Shown: one piece after another, positions 4,904 through 5,341 of the stretch
How the letters are laid out: each line of letters begins with the position of its first letter
How positions within the stretch are numbered: the stretch's first letter is position 1
Assembly: GCA_030589835.1 (NCBI GenBank)
Contig: JAUUZS010000341.1
Coordinates: 1 to 5,341 of the forward strand
From: Cyclobacteriaceae bacterium
Lineage (GTDB): Bacteria; Bacteroidota; Bacteroidia; Cytophagales; Cyclobacteriaceae
Length of the DNA stretch: 5,341 nucleotides
Direction: 5' to 3'
Notes under the pieces: model-generated
Database searches by the model: none
What the model was told of the DNA's origin: nothing
Seen by the model: the letters and a program-made list of their open reading frames with translations, nothing else
Program-made: the position numbers and the translations under genes

Positions 4904-5341
4904 TTATAGATTTTGGCTAAAGGAATCTTCAAATACGATAGAATTGTCAAGATCACTCAATCTTACCATATCAACTTCTCCTACTCCATTAAATTTGAAT
5001 TTAATACCGACGATCTTACCGGGATGGTTTTTAAAAGTGTGGCTTAATCGTTGCTGATCATTGATGAATATTTTACAATTTCTGTTTTCAATTTTCATTC
5101 TAAAATTAGTCCATTGAGTAATGTCACATCCCAGGAATGACAAATCCTGACGTTTACCGGATAGGTACACGCCATTTAAAGTGGCATTGATATTGCTCAC
5201 ACATCCTGGTTCGCAAAGCGGAATATTAAATCTTCCATTGGTACACATAATAGAAATTCTGCTTTCATGGCATATACTTCCCAGGTCAGAATTATTCCGA
5301 ATCCGGCTTTCAAAATTGAAGTTACTGGCATCGGTTTCTCC
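4904..5341 (-). CDS. C-terminal lectin-like (beta-sandwich) domain protein, partial
   Basis: The frame is open from the right edge, so this is the last 145 residues of a longer protein ending at TAA 4906-4904; an ATG at 5248 is internal. The sequence is strand-rich and has the pattern I associate with the C-terminal domain of Bacteroidota membrane-anchored proteins usually annotated as PKD-domain proteins: FNFESRIRN, Cys24, IP.C..GC.SNIN (40-52), SGKRQDLSFLGCD (61-73), a W-containing strand (77-84), a hydrophobic IFIND strand (91-95), GKIVGIKFKFNGVGEVD (108-124) and a closing VFEDSF (136-141). This looks like a concanavalin-type jelly roll, expected to be extracytoplasmic. Six cysteines (24, 34, 43, 47, 72, 89) could form disulfides. 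Function unknown; the N-terminal half, which should show a membrane anchor and PKD-like domain, is outside the window. Its terminator is unclear: the nearest good one on this strand is at 4358-4392. Confidence 0.8.
   Translation of the reverse strand, partial: GETDASNFNFESRIRNNSDLGSICHESRISIMCTNGRFNIPLCEPGCVSNINATLNGVYLSGKRQDLSFLGCDITQWTNFRMKIENRNCKIFINDQQRLSHTFKNHPGKIVGIKFKFNGVGEVDMVRLSDLDNSIVFEDSFSQNL

Overview
The window looks like a chromosomal piece of a Bacteroidota (probably Cytophagia/Flavobacteriia-like) bacterium. The base composition is AT-rich, the start codons sit behind A-rich stretches without clear Shine-Dalgarno sequences, and every recognisable protein (PhyH-type dioxygenase, SGLT-type symporter, classical SDR, STAS/SEC14-like protein, lectin-like C-terminal domain) has its closest remembered relatives in that phylum. 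The assignment is inference from protein and intergenic style, not from a marker gene.

Left half (1-3111), all on the + strand: the tail of a 2-oxoglutarate/Fe(II) dioxygenase of the phytanoyl-CoA dioxygenase family, then 39 bp later a sodium:solute symporter very like animal SGLT sugar carriers, then, after a 148-bp gap filled almost entirely by a 118-bp nested palindrome, a complete short-chain dehydrogenase/reductase. An AT-rich hairpin with a T tract closes this block. Uptake of a small polar compound (SGLT) next to two oxidoreductases suggests a small catabolic or modification cassette, but the substrate cannot be read from the sequence.

Middle (3112-3528, - strand): a 138-aa STAS/SEC14-like protein convergent with the SDR and sharing the terminator region. 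A 14-bp palindrome lies just upstream of its start.

Right half (3529-4903): about 1.4 kb without a convincing intact gene, but not empty. It holds a repeat element with inverted GAAGT-type arms and a GC-rich hairpin (4132-4274), a rho-independent terminator oriented for the - strand (4358-4392), a - strand stretch of membrane-protein-like coding broken by in-frame TGA codons (4535-4747), and a short array in which a CGCA core repeats exactly every 10 bp (4788-4817), next to a sigma-54-like GG-N10-GC pair. I read this as a decayed or very small-gene locus.

Right edge (4904-5341, - strand): the C-terminal 145 residues of a cysteine-containing beta-rich domain, running off the window.

I found no tRNA, rRNA, CRISPR array, transposase or complete mobile element. 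The best candidates for something undescribed are the 118-bp palindrome, the 10-bp-phased array and the broken membrane ORF with its own terminator. None is strong enough to be called a new system from sequence alone.
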